Part shown: one piece after another, positions 52,325 to 61,897 of the stretch
Numbering within the stretch: position 1 is the stretch's first letter
How the letters are laid out: every line of letters starts with the position of its first letter
NCBI GenBank assembly: GCA_032718475.1
Contig: JAUCBJ010007152.1
Location: 1 to 64,000, forward strand
Direction: 5' to 3'
From: Nemertoderma westbladi
Taxonomy: Eukaryota; Xenacoelomorpha; Nemertodermatida; Nemertodermatidae
Length of the DNA: 64,000 bases
Notes under the pieces: model-generated
Told to the model about the DNA's origin: nothing
Database searches by the model: none
Seen by the model: only the letters and a program-made list of their open reading frames with translations
Program-made: the position numbers and the translations under genes

Positions 52325-52752
52325 TAAGCTCTCTCTGCTTGACTCCATTGTATATACTGTACTGTATAATGTTAAACTATAGACATCTGTGACCACGTTC
52401 ATTGTTTCTACAGTATATGCGAGAGATCAATATTTAAAGCAAATGAACTATAGATATTAGACTTACAGCATAGTAATATCATTCGAGTTAATATTGATTA
52501 ATTACGATCATATGTGACCATTATTCGCTTAAGCTCTCTCTACTTGACTCCTTATACATACTGTATAATGTTAAATTATAGACATCTGTCACCGCGTTCA
52601 TTACCGCTTCTACAGTATATGCGAGGGATCAATATTTTACTGGCTTTATTTAAAGCGAATGAACTATAGATATTAAACTCTCAGTATAGTATAGTAATAT
52701 CATTCGAGTTAATATTGATTAATTACGGTCATATGTGACCATTATTCACGCA
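52325..52752. repeat. ~210-bp tandem duplication upstream of the capsid block
   Basis: TTAAGCTCTCTCTRCTTGACTCC begins copies at about 52324 and 52528. Both continue with TATAATGTTAAA, ATAGACATCTGT, CTACAGTATATGCGAG, ATCATTCGAGTTAATATTGATTAATTAC and ATGTGACCATTATTC. The copies differ by substitutions and a short insertion in the second. This is the only sizeable intergenic gap in the right gene block, directly 5' of the minor capsid gene, so it probably holds a duplicated promoter. Confidence 0.8.
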
Positions 52753-52781
52753 ATGAATTAATATACAGTATAAACCTAAAC

Positions 52782-53870
52782 TTATTGAATATGCTGTACC
52801 CACGACTGTTTTTTGGATCCAATGAATCGGACTAAATATTCTTTTTTCCCATTGCGCACACGTTCTTTAAGTTTGCCAATATTTTTGTCAATCGGAAGAT
52901 AAATATTACTACTCGGGTGGACCTTTTGGAGTTCGTATGAATAAAATGAACCATTTATTATAGCACCAGCGCTGTCCTTAATATCGAACATTACCACTGG
53001 TACTCTATCCAATCTGACCCGATGAATAATAAATAATTCACGTGTCCATTGTTCTCGATAGCCTTTAGCAAAAGCAGTACGCGCGATAGATAAACGTACT
53101 GTATCTCCAACTTGAAATTTTATTTTCTTGTGATTAATCTGTCTATATTTCCCATATAATATATTAATTAATTCAGTTTCATTAAATTTATTAACTTCAA
53201 TGGGAGTCATTTGTATAGTCCTATGAAATGACCTATTATAAGCAAAAATAAGCTTCGGTAAAATTTTTATCCAAACATTATTTCCCCGTTGTGTGAAAAT
53301 TTTGAACATCTTTGTTTTTAATGTTCTATTGAATCTCTCGACAATAGCCGCCTTATTCACAGAGTACATTATGTAATAACGTACACCAATAGTATCTAAA
53401 TATTTTCTTACAGATTTATTTAGAAACTCAGACCCTTGATCAGTCGCGATTCTGTTTGGTTTACCTTTCTGGAATATTTTTTGCAATATACTAATAATTT
53501 CAATACCTGTTTTTGTCTTCATACCATAGGCAAAAGCAAGCCGGCTAAAGGCATCAATACATGTTAATATATAGTTATAATTATTATTTTGTGATTTATA
53601 TTGCTGCATATCCACCAGATCTATCATATATATATCTTTTAACCCTCCCGTAAATATTTTAGATGTTGGATAATGATGTCTACGTGGTGCGTGAAGGGAG
53701 TATGTCTTTTGCCCGCTCAACCATTTCTGAGCTTGAGATGGTTTGATGTTTGCGGCTTTTGCTAATTTTGCGATACTTGCAAAACCTGCAGGCGATGAAG
53801 GATCTAAATAAATTCTTAACAGTTTTTTGTCTAAGCTTCGGCTTAAAATCGGTTTCATCTTGAGTGGCAT
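52782..53870 (-). CDS. Polinton retroviral-type integrase with chromodomain
   Basis: 362 residues, intact. DDE triad: IDLVDM (Asp 84), ATDQGSEF (Asp 144) and VERFNRTLK (Glu 178, 34 residues after the second Asp). The N-terminus has a helix-turn-helix-like segment (ASIAKLAKAANIKPSQAQKW) rather than a full H2C2 finger. The C-terminus contains a chromodomain-like KEYLVRFIGSKKQSW, which could target modified histones. It inserts the element with 6-bp duplications, matching the CATATA flank. The frame and catalytic residues suggest function could be retained. Confidence 0.92.
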   Translation of the reverse strand: MPLKMKPILSRSLDKKLLRIYLDPSSPAGFASIAKLAKAANIKPSQAQKWLSGQKTYSLHAPRRHHYPTSKIFTGGLKDIYMIDLVDMQQYKSQNNNYNYILTCIDAFSRLAFAYGMKTKTGIEIISILQKIFQKGKPNRIATDQGSEFLNKSVRKYLDTIGVRYYIMYSVNKAAIVERFNRTLKTKMFKIFTQRGNNVWIKILPKLIFAYNRSFHRTIQMTPIEVNKFNETELINILYGKYRQINHKKIKFQVGDTVRLSIARTAFAKGYREQWTRELFIIHRVRLDRVPVVMFDIKDSAGAIINGSFYSYELQKVHPSSNIYLPIDKNIGKLKERVRNGKKEYLVRFIGSKKQSWVQHIQ

Positions 53871-53921
53871 CTTTTCGACAACCGCAAGTAATATGTATAT
53901 TCAAATCTCTTATAAAGGGCA

Positions 53922-54089
53922 TCACCGTAAAAACAGCTGAAATTTTTTTATTTTCTTTGAAGTTGATGTTTTGAAGGGTTTTCTTTTTGTAGTATTTACT
54001 CTAGGTATATCTTGAGGTTTTAAATCAGTAGCTAACGGTTTAGTCGATACTAAATATAATTTTCTAAATGTTACTCCCGTTTTAACCAT
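53922..54089 (-). CDS. Small basic ORF (55 aa) between integrase and pVI-like gene
   Basis: ATG at 54089, stop at 53922-53924. Composition is Lys/Arg/Thr-rich (NTTKRKPFKTSTSKKIKKF) with no domain. The gap to the upstream gene is 2 bp and to the integrase start about 50 bp, and the start sits in GGTAATAATGG like several other genes here. Size and charge suggest a small DNA-binding virion protein, but this is inference. Confidence 0.45.
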   Translation of the reverse strand: MVKTGVTFRKLYLVSTKPLATDLKPQDIPRVNTTKRKPFKTSTSKKIKKFQLFLR

Positions 54090-54091
54090 TA

Positions 54092-54475
54092 TTACCGTCC
54101 GCGGTTAATTTTTTTCGCAATAGCCGCTCCAGCGGCGGCGGCACCAGCACTCGCAGCGAGTTTCGCACCAATGCCGAGTAAGGGTATTAGAAACGGTAGT
54201 ATGCCTCCAGATTGATTGGTTAACTTTTTTCTGTAACTTGATATATTTTTTGTTTTGCGGTTGAGTGATTTTAATACCTTATTATAACGACGAATATTTC
54301 TAAATGAATGAGGGGTCAATTGTACGTTACCTTTTAGAACATTTAATGCGGTATTTACAATGAGCCGTATTAATTCGTTACTCGCGGTATGGTTAATAAA
54401 ATAAGTTCTTTGTTGAGGGGTAGCGCTATGTAGAAATTCCAATTCGTTACGATATTTCTGCACAAGTCTATTCAT
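54092..54475 (-). CDS. Polinton pVI-like/minor virion protein with hydrophobic C-terminal helix
   Basis: 127 residues. The N-terminal two thirds are helical and basic (ASNELIRLIVNTALNVLKGNV, then KVLKSLNRKTK). Then comes NQSGGILPFLIPLLGIGA followed by an Ala-rich stretch and a basic end. A basic helical protein with QxGG and a hydrophobic, possibly membrane-active tail is a conserved member of animal Polintons; a role like the adenovirus membrane-lytic minor protein is plausible but unproven. It lies between ATPase and integrase, as part of the right-hand block. Confidence 0.6.
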   Translation of the reverse strand: MNRLVQKYRNELEFLHSATPQQRTYFINHTASNELIRLIVNTALNVLKGNVQLTPHSFRNIRRYNKVLKSLNRKTKNISSYRKKLTNQSGGILPFLIPLLGIGAKLAASAGAAAAGAAIAKKINRGR

Positions 54476-54508
54476 TGTTGCAACATTATTGAAAATTGTT
54501 ACAAAATA

Positions 54509-55192
54509 TTAATTATTATTATTATTATTATTATTATTTTCGCTACGTTTATAGTCAATGTAATTTTTAATGTAACAATTATGATTACGAAATATATCCG
54601 ATCTAAATCTTAAATGTTCGGGTGTTTCCTGTCGTAAATCAATTAAGAAATGCGAAAATGGTTCAATAGTCGCATCTTGATAGGAATCTACTAAAAATTT
54701 GGTCTGCCCTGGTAACATCTGCTTCGCGAAATTTAAAACCGATAAACTGTCTCGCGGATTTTTCATTAATACTAGGGTATGGCTATTAATTGATCTTGTG
54801 CGGTTATGCTTCCTACCGTAAAACATGTTTTGCGTTATGAAACAAATAAATATATTGGAATGATGAGCAACCTTAGTAAACAATACAGTTAAAGCTGTAC
54901 TAGACTCAGTTTCTATTAATAAATCATCTATAATTAATAAATCTCGACTATTCACTAAACTATCTATATTTTCAGGCAAACCTTTGTAAAGGTGAGTAAT
55001 ACCAGGAATAGTCGGGGGATTGCTCCCGTAACAATACAATACTCGTAAGGGGTGTTCGTTGAAGCAGCCATTCTTGTGTTTAATTAAATTACCAACAAAT
55101 GTAGACTTTCCGGAACCAGACGGGCCAGAAATTATCATACTCGTTCCCATTTGAAAGTTTAAATTATATGGACCTGAATTAAAGTCAGCCAT
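54509..55192 (-). CDS. Genome-packaging ATPase (A32/FtsK-HerA type)
   Basis: 227 residues. Walker A SGPSGSGKST at 22-31, Walker B LLIIDD at 85-90, and a following FICFITQNMF sensor-like segment with a polar Gln are as in the A32-like packaging ATPases of Polintons and related viruses. It would translocate element DNA into capsids. The C-terminus ends in about ten Asn residues encoded by an AAT/ATT microsatellite at 54510-54537, a lineage-specific extension. The start follows TAATAATAATAA on the coding strand. Confidence 0.9.
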   Translation of the reverse strand: MADFNSGPYNLNFQMGTSMIISGPSGSGKSTFVGNLIKHKNGCFNEHPLRVLYCYGSNPPTIPGITHLYKGLPENIDSLVNSRDLLIIDDLLIETESSTALTVLFTKVAHHSNIFICFITQNMFYGRKHNRTRSINSHTLVLMKNPRDSLSVLNFAKQMLPGQTKFLVDSYQDATIEPFSHFLIDLRQETPEHLRFRSDIFRNHNCYIKNYIDYKRSENNNNNNNNN

Positions 55193-55342
55193 TTATTATT
55201 ATTATTAAGATATCAATAATACAATCACCATTACTATGTATATATGTAACAATTCACAAAAAACAGCATTTTACAACAAAAAGTATGTACAACTGTAGTA
55301 TTAGTATATTTATCATGGCAATCTTTCGTTCTATTTATTACC
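55193..55342. other. Short intergenic gap with (ATT)n
   Basis: The (ATT)n at 55192-55206 abuts the ATPase start. The rest is AT-rich between the ATPase start and the RING gene's 3' end and probably carries the ATPase promoter. Confidence 0.4.
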
Positions 55343-56044
55343 TTATTTGAAAAGATTGTGTAATCGTATACCAGCAATCAACAGACATTGTTTTCGATTT
55401 AAATAATGTCCACACCAAGTGAGATAACGGTGACATCGTATAAATTCGTTATACTTCTTAGTTTGACATTTACATTCTATACCACGTCCGTAGCATTTAG
55501 TACTGGAAATATGACTTAGAGTATGCTCCGTCAAAGTGCGAATTACTCTCATACACAAATCATTGCAAAGAATACCTTCATCAAGTTTCAAATAATACTT
55601 TTTTGGTTTTATACCTCTTGAAGATGATTCATCTTTATATGTCTTAAAGTAAATATCAAAACTACGTAAATTCTTATTTAATTTTACTGTGATATTTTTA
55701 TGTTCTTCATCAAACAACCAAGGTACCATAAAGCCGCCTTTTTTCACTATATATCGATAAAAAATATTCTGTGATATTGTAAATAACTCGTTAGGTTCGT
55801 TACTTTTTCCTGAAATGTAAATAGAATTCCGCAGCTCTTTCCAATAATATGGATTATATAACTTGTTTACTCTGCAAAGTGTCTGTACTCTACAAATTGG
55901 ACAAATTTTAGTATAATCATTAATTTCAACATGTTGATCAATACATGTCACGCAAGTTCCATGTTTATTAACACATATGTAACAATCAAGATGTTTTAAA
56001 TTAGAATAACAAATACTACAATTTGTGTTTATTAATATATCCAT
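55343..56044 (-). CDS. Polinton RING-finger protein
   Basis: 233 residues, intact. The N-terminal ~55 residues have CSIC, C-Y-I-C, HGTCVTC, D-Q-H and CPICR, a RING-type cross-brace, suggesting an E3 ubiquitin ligase. The remaining ~175 residues (VKKGGFMVPWLF, KPKKYYLKLDEG) and a Cys-rich segment (CYGRGIECKC...C, H...C) have no recognised domain. A mobile virus-like element carrying its own RING protein could alter host protein turnover, but the target cannot be seen. It lies distal to the packaging genes, near the right TIR. Confidence 0.7.
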   Translation of the reverse strand: MDILINTNCSICYSNLKHLDCYICVNKHGTCVTCIDQHVEINDYTKICPICRVQTLCRVNKLYNPYYWKELRNSIYISGKSNEPNELFTISQNIFYRYIVKKGGFMVPWLFDEEHKNITVKLNKNLRSFDIYFKTYKDESSSRGIKPKKYYLKLDEGILCNDLCMRVIRTLTEHTLSHISSTKCYGRGIECKCQTKKYNEFIRCHRYLTWCGHYLNRKQCLLIAGIRLHNLFK

Positions 56045-56111
56045 TTTTCTTAAATAACCAAACCAAAATCGTTAAAATGTTGATAAAATATTTATAATAT
56101 AGCTGAAAGAG

Positions 56112-56538
56112 TCAAGATTCAACTTCATTGTCATCGGTTTCATCAGTGGTTACAAGGGTTTCTTTCGAAATAATAACAATAAACAAAGCCATAATTTCAT
56201 AAGCATTTTTACGATCTAATTTGATCTCAAACTTTTCACATTTATTGCTCGCTATATTACCACTATATTGAGTAATAACAATAAAGTTATCTGACATTGA
56301 TAAAATTGTGAATTTATCTAAATCATCTTCTTCTTTGTAATCTAAAAGGTAATTAGTAGAATCTACCTCACCGAAAATATCAATAGATCATAGTTCTTTT
56401 CTTGCTTGTTCAGAAAATGTCTATTTTAAAATTAGGTTGTGAAGGACAATAAATAGTGTTACCAATAACAATACAAGTAAGATTATCTACAGTATTAAAT
56501 GTATGTCTTATTACAGGCGCAGGTGTATCAGAAGACAT
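56112..56538 (-). pseudogene. Small acidic Polinton ORF, broken
   Basis: The ATG at 56538 (preceded by a long AAT run) opens 42 codons to a TGA near 56412. Coding-like sequence continues in a second frame with another TGA near 56387 and then is open to 56112, including the ATG-started 61-codon ORF 56297-56112. The tail is acidic (TTDETDDNEVES). No family recognised. It is the first gene inside the right TIR. Confidence 0.4.
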
Positions 56539-56750
56539 TATTATTATTATTATTATTATTTTATGTAATAACAATTAAATAACAGCGACAAGACAGATAA
56601 ATAAATATTAATGATATTTTTTTCTATTCTATTCATATATTTATATAGATCATGTTATATATACAACCAATCAACTAAGAACACGTGTCACATGTAACCA
56701 ATAGAAAGTAAATAATAACAGTAAATGAAGCAAAATAGGTCAGGCTACAG

Positions 56751-57289
56751 TATAACTCGGATATTTATCGCCTTTTTCTCTCGAGGTTGGATGGAAGAGT
56801 GAGTGGTGAGTTGTGAGGAGTTATAACGGTCCCGAGTTCGAACCCGGTTGAATATTTTGTTATCTGAAAAATTGCAAAATTAAATTTAGTTACTGGTGAA
56901 AAATAGTAGAGGTTACCTGTAGACACTCGTAGCACCTGTAAAATAAAGGTTGGTGAATATGAAAATACTGGTTGGTGAAAAATAGCGATTTGAAAAATAG
57001 TAGAAGTTACCTGATGCTAAGTGTAGACACCCGAACACCTGTAAAATAAAGGTTGGTGATTGGATGCAGTACTAGCATTGGGTGACTAATAACGCCTCTA
57101 GCGGAATAAGCGGGAACTTGAGAAGTTATCATGGTTACGAATGAAATGCTGGCATCTGATTGGATGAAATAATAACGACCACTGGTAAAGGTTGAAATGG
57201 TGGCTTCTGATTGGATGCAGTACTAGAAATGGATGGTAATGATGGGCTATGGGTGACCTTGATGCCGTGTCATACAAACATATACTACT
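56751..57289 (-). repeat. Polinton right terminal inverted repeat (539 bp)
   Basis: Reverse complement matches the left TIR; the 94-bp internal unit occurs twice. Near its inner end, GGATGGAAGAGTGAGTGG (56789-56806) and GAGTTCGAACCC (56834-56845) resemble A and B boxes of Pol III promoters, pointing outward toward the element end. Confidence 0.92.
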
Positions 57290-57295
57290 CATATA
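57290..57295 (+). repeat. Polinton target-site duplication, right copy
   Basis: CATATA, identical to 38605-38610. The flanking repeat resumes with TGCAATAATGCCGGGTC, matching the left flank GCACTAACGCCGGGTC. Confidence 0.9.
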
Positions 57296-57882
57296 TGCAA
57301 TAATGCCGGGTCAATGGGACCAATAATAGTACATAATACGTACTATCGTTGGCACTGAGGGCGCCACGTGACGAGTTGAGCGGGATATGTAGGCGTGGTA
57401 GGATAAATAGTGTAGGCCGCACAAACTAGACTACTATAGCGCATAGCCCAGAGTGCAGACTTAGAGTATTGTTGCAGACCCAGAAAGCTGTCTGGTGGAA
57501 AGTTTGCATAACAATAGGAAAATTGTACTGTAGCTAGTAAACATACAATGAGTAGTGATGAATTACTTATGAAGTAATTAACTGATGGGGTGCTACTTAA
57601 TAAGTAGCAAAGATGTATAGATAAATAATTACAGCAAGGTGAAGAAATCGTATTAACTGAAAATTAAAAATTCTAGAAACATAATTAAAAAGTAATGGAC
57701 AAAATTGCGAAAGTAGGAAAAAATTGATACGTAACTCAAAAATTAATTGTAAAAAGGGAGATAAAAGTAGATAAAAGGTAAGCCATCGCTGATTTAATGC
57801 TGATTGAAACTGAAATTAGTTATCTCTTGCCCTACTGAGCCTTTGCAAGGCACCACCAGTTCGGTGAGAGAGAGAAATCGGG
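57296..57882. other. Flank with GCCGGGTCAATG repeat unit
   Basis: The first ~50 bp continue the repeat interrupted by the Polinton. No gene is supported in the remainder. Confidence 0.5.
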
Positions 57883-58488
57883 ATGGCGGAGAAGTTAGTC
57901 AAGATGTGGAAGTCGGAAAAGAGTGAGAGTGAGCTATTAGTCGATTTCATGCGGAGACATCTGGAGAATAAGACGAGGAATTATTACAATCGACTCCCTA
58001 AGAGTCAGAAAGCATATGTGTTACAAGATCAGTACCGAGGTATGCACGAACACGATTAGTTCGAACCTACGGAACACCATCATTGGATGATGCGATTGAC
58101 AAACATCTTTGTTATGTCATAAAGGGGGAGGAGAGTTCCTTTGGGATTCCAAGGTATGAGAGGGAACCAGCTATGAAGGAATGGACGAAGTTTGTCGAAT
58201 CGGTAGATGGTTTACATGGTTTTGGGTAACGAGGGGACTGTAGAGGATGACGACGAGATGAGCATGGGGTCCAAGGGGTCGGGTAGAACTATATTGCTGC
58301 ATCTAGCGGCACCAAACGGAGATATTTTTCTGTTCGACCTGGGGACCTATGGAAAAAAGATGGACAAAGCTGAACCGTTTACCGGATGCGGTGCAGAAAC
58401 ACTGATTCCTCTGATTGACTGTTTTCTCTTGCAAGCCAGTTGCCAAAGAATTAGATTACTGATCTCAGATCCTGACACCCATCTATGA
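57883..58488 (+). pseudogene. Charged protein fragment of unknown family, in three frames
   Basis: The ATG at 57883 opens 58 codons (VKMWKSEKSESELLVDFMRR). Coding-like sequence continues in another frame at about 58048-58227 (DDAIDKHLCYVIKGEE, MKEWTKFVESVDGLHG), and then in 58207-58488 (LLHLAAPNGDIFLFDLG). The third segment faintly resembles the start of 3'-5' exonuclease (EXD1-like) domains, where a hydrophobic strand is followed by I-x-L/V-F-D. Too little remains to name it. Confidence 0.35.
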
Positions 58489-61400
58489 TGCGTTATGCCT
58501 GTAAGGTGGTGCTGGATTTTGGCAATTCTCGGTCTTGACCAAGATTGTTGCAAGATGCCTAGTTTGTTGTTATTGAGCCTTGTTAAGTTTATGCGATGCA
58601 CCTTGTGCAGCATCCTGATGTGCGGTATGTAATTTATTGTTGGTTCACCATCAAGAATTTTGGTGTGTCATGCAGTCGAAGTGAACACATACCATATTCT
58701 AAACATTAACCATGCCAAGTTGTCTCCTGTTGGTTGCCTGCTGTCAGTTGTCGGTTTACTGATGTCGGCTGTCTGCTGTCAGTTCTCTGCTGTTTGTTGT
58801 CGGTTTTCTGCAACTGTCGGTTCCCAGTTCCAAAAGGTGGTTATTATTTAATATATAATGATACTAAAATTGTTTCTTCCTTTGTTTAGTAAGAATCAAT
58901 AAGATGGGATAAAATCGACACCAGTCTACGCCGCTTTCATTGACTTCAGGAAAGCTTTGATTCTTTGTCTGTATGTTTGTCTGTCTGTGTGTGTTATCTT
59001 ATTTTATCTATTACATAATAAAGAAAATAAACTACTGAGTCAGCAAGTTTGCTACCGGCGATTTTCTTGGTCGTTGAATTTGTTTTATGATGCCAGTTGT
59101 AATGCTTGACAGAATCTACGGTCTGTCTGTCTGTATGTATGTATGTATGTATGTATGTCTGACTGTCTGTCTGATTGACGTACAGATATACAGTACAGGC
59201 CACCAGAAAAAGCAGATTTCATCCAATGTGATCACATGTGAACACATTTGTTCAAGTCATCTGATTGGCAGGTTATGGCGAGTTATCTAGCTAACTTGCT
59301 GGGACCGACAAAGGCTTAGTGTGCGGTGCGCCTGTATGTCTGATATCAGGTAGATGAGAGAGCCCACAGGACGTAACATTGCGGACATGGGCTGTATTGG
59401 TAGAGAGAGAACTACATACAAGACCACATGGAGGTTCATGGAGTGTATGGGAGTGGATGGGTATATGGATGGACGAGCCTAGACCATTGAATAATTAATT
59501 TAGTGCAGGGAGATGTCGCGCCATTAGTCTGACACCGAGAGGGCATAGAGAAACACCAGAAGATGCCTTAACATCACTAACTATAGGCGTGCTTACTTGA
59601 GACACTATAAACCGCACACTATAAAGGTAAACAAAATCCTTATCGCATTTCCAGCTGCAGTGAGTGACAGTTCGCGGCAAACTACAGAGAGTTTCCAGAT
59701 TACTAAGCGTTTCAAAAGTATTCAATTGTATCCTTTGGCGAAAAAATTTCGGTTGTTGCCAATTCAATTATGTTCAATTATGTTCAATTGTCCCGTTCAA
59801 CAACATTACATTACACTGGTACACATTTGATAAAATGTGTTCACAATTGTACAAATCTGCGTTTTCTGGTGGCCTGTACTGTACATAGAAACAGACAGTC
59901 ATGATTATGTTAAACATAAAAAACTGACATCGAAAATAAATTCGCCGACCTTATGGAAAACCCCATGGCCATATTATTGTAAAGTTAAATGATTTTATTC
60001 AATTTTTTTGACAGACATACATACATACAGACAGACAGATAGACAGACATACATAGAAACAAACAGGCAGTCAAGATGTCGTAAAAATAAAAACTGACTT
60101 CGAAAATGGATTCACCGACCTGGAAAACCCTATAGCCATATTATTGTAAAGTTAAATTATTTTCTTCAATTTTTTGACAGACATACATACAGACAAACAG
60201 ACAGATACAGTAGACTTTTATACATAGAAACAGACAGTCAAAAACGTAAAAAGTGACATCGGAAATGAGTTTGCCGACCTAGAAAACCCCCTAACCATAT
60301 TTTGGTGAGGTTATTTTCTTTATTTTTTGACAAACAGACAGACAACAGACAGACAGACAGACATTTAGACAATTTCCGTCAGTGCTGCAACCTTACAAGG
60401 TCGATTTTTGGATTCTACAGTACGTTAAATTTTGATCTTAAATCAATAAAAAAATAAATTTGAATTTTTTTTTGTTTTCTATGATTTTTTCAAATGTTTG
60501 AAATTTGTGTCAAATGAGAGTATTTGAAATTGACCACCCCTTTCTATGTGTTGGGTCACAAGAAAACAAGAAACAACTATCTTTCTCATTAATTTGTTTC
60601 CTCAGACATATCTATCCCGTCTCTATTGAAACTGGCTTAAAAATTTTCAAAATGAATATTTATCCTGCGGTATTCTATTCTATTCTATTCTATTATATTC
60701 TATTCTTTTATACTGTAGCTTCCCTGAAATTCTTTCTCTCGCAAACCTAAAGGAGATTATTGATAAAATTAAATCACAATTTTCTTAAGCCCTGGATATA
60801 CTTCGTCTGATGTCAGACAAGTGTCTGATTTTAGACTCAGACAGTCAGTCTGATGACAGACTTGATCTAGTCTGCTAGTAGAGGCCCTACCCCATGTAAA
60901 ACTGAAATTTTAGTTTTCAGTTATACAGACTGACTGCGAGCTGACACCAAGATACTAAGATAAATACCAAGACTAAATACCAAGATAGCATAGAGGCCGA
61001 TCAGCCGATAGGCCATGCTACTGTACATTAACTGTCTCAAAATGGAATGTTTTAGTGTTTTACACTTCTAGCACGTTCCAAATTTAATTAGTCCTCACTG
61101 CCTAATGACAAATGAAATCATCTACTGTATTACCGGTATCTATTTTGTCTATGTAGACAGTCTAATTCGAGACGTTGTACCTCACACCACCTTATCTTAT
61201 TGGTATGTAGCTAAGCTACAGTCCCTATCTCATTCTAGATACCGTTTCTCAAACTGGGTACCTTTTCTCTTACCTCACTCTTACTAACTCAAACCTGTCT
61301 GGTTTACTCAAACCCAACTCAAACTCGCATAACCACCCACTGTGCACTGTGTAGCAGTCATACAACAAGCTGTCTGTGTTTAATGGCCCACTCTCTTCTG

Positions 61401-61897
61401 TTAACTCTGCATACGGGTTTGATGGTCTCCTGCTGTTATAACATTCCCTAAACTTGATTTGTTTGCGTGTAATTAACTCCAGTAGATAGTGAGAATTAAG
61501 TTGCAGACTCAATGACTCAATTTATTTTTAAATTTCAGAATAAAAAAATTATATGCTAAATTACTAAACTGAAGATTTATTAATTTTTTATTACATTTAT
61601 TAAGTATGTATGACTCATAACATATTAACGTTATTTTACATTAAAATATAACCATATAATATAACCAACCAATTTTATAAATTTAATTTAATGTCGCGTA
61701 TATTTCGCTAATGTTTCTAATGTTTAACTTTAATGTTTTACTAATGTTTTACTAATGTTTAATTCTCTATTACATCGTCAACACAATTATTCGCAATACA
61801 TCCGGGTGTGGGTATACCGGGCAAAGGGCCAAAGGAAACCTCTGTAATTATAGACAGGGCAATATTTATGGGAGGGGGGGGGGGGGTGTGGGTGTTG
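58489..61897. repeat. Low-complexity region with microsatellites and a ~168-bp repeat
   Basis: No gene supported. (TGTC)n/(TGTA)n tract at about 59120-59175. A ~168-bp unit starting CATAGAAACAGACAGTCA recurs near 59884, 60052 and 60221; each includes CGACCT...AAAACCCC..GCCATATT and a (GACA)n/(GATACA)n tract. (ATTCT)n at about 60670-60702. A cluster of TCTGA/TCAGA words (GTCTGATGTCAGAC and GTCTGATGACAGAC) at 60805-60880 is self-complementary. A 13-base G run lies at 61874-61886. Confidence 0.7.

Larger units (their letters stand above)
38611..57289 (+). mobile_element. Polinton/Maverick DNA transposon (virus-like), 18.7 kb
   Basis: Terminal inverted repeats start AGTAGTATATG on both ends and the 6-bp duplication CATATA flanks them. 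Inside are a protein-primed family B polymerase, retroviral-type integrase, adenain-like protease, A32-type packaging ATPase and capsid-like proteins, the diagnostic Polinton set. Left genes are on the plus strand and right genes on the minus strand, converging on a repeat-filled centre at 46.3-47.7 kb. Several genes carry single stops or frameshifts, so this copy is probably defective while integrase, ATPase, protease and major capsid frames remain open. The element sits in a repeat whose two halves (GCACTAACGCCGGGTC... and GCAATAATGCCGGGTC...) resume at each side. Confidence 0.95.
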
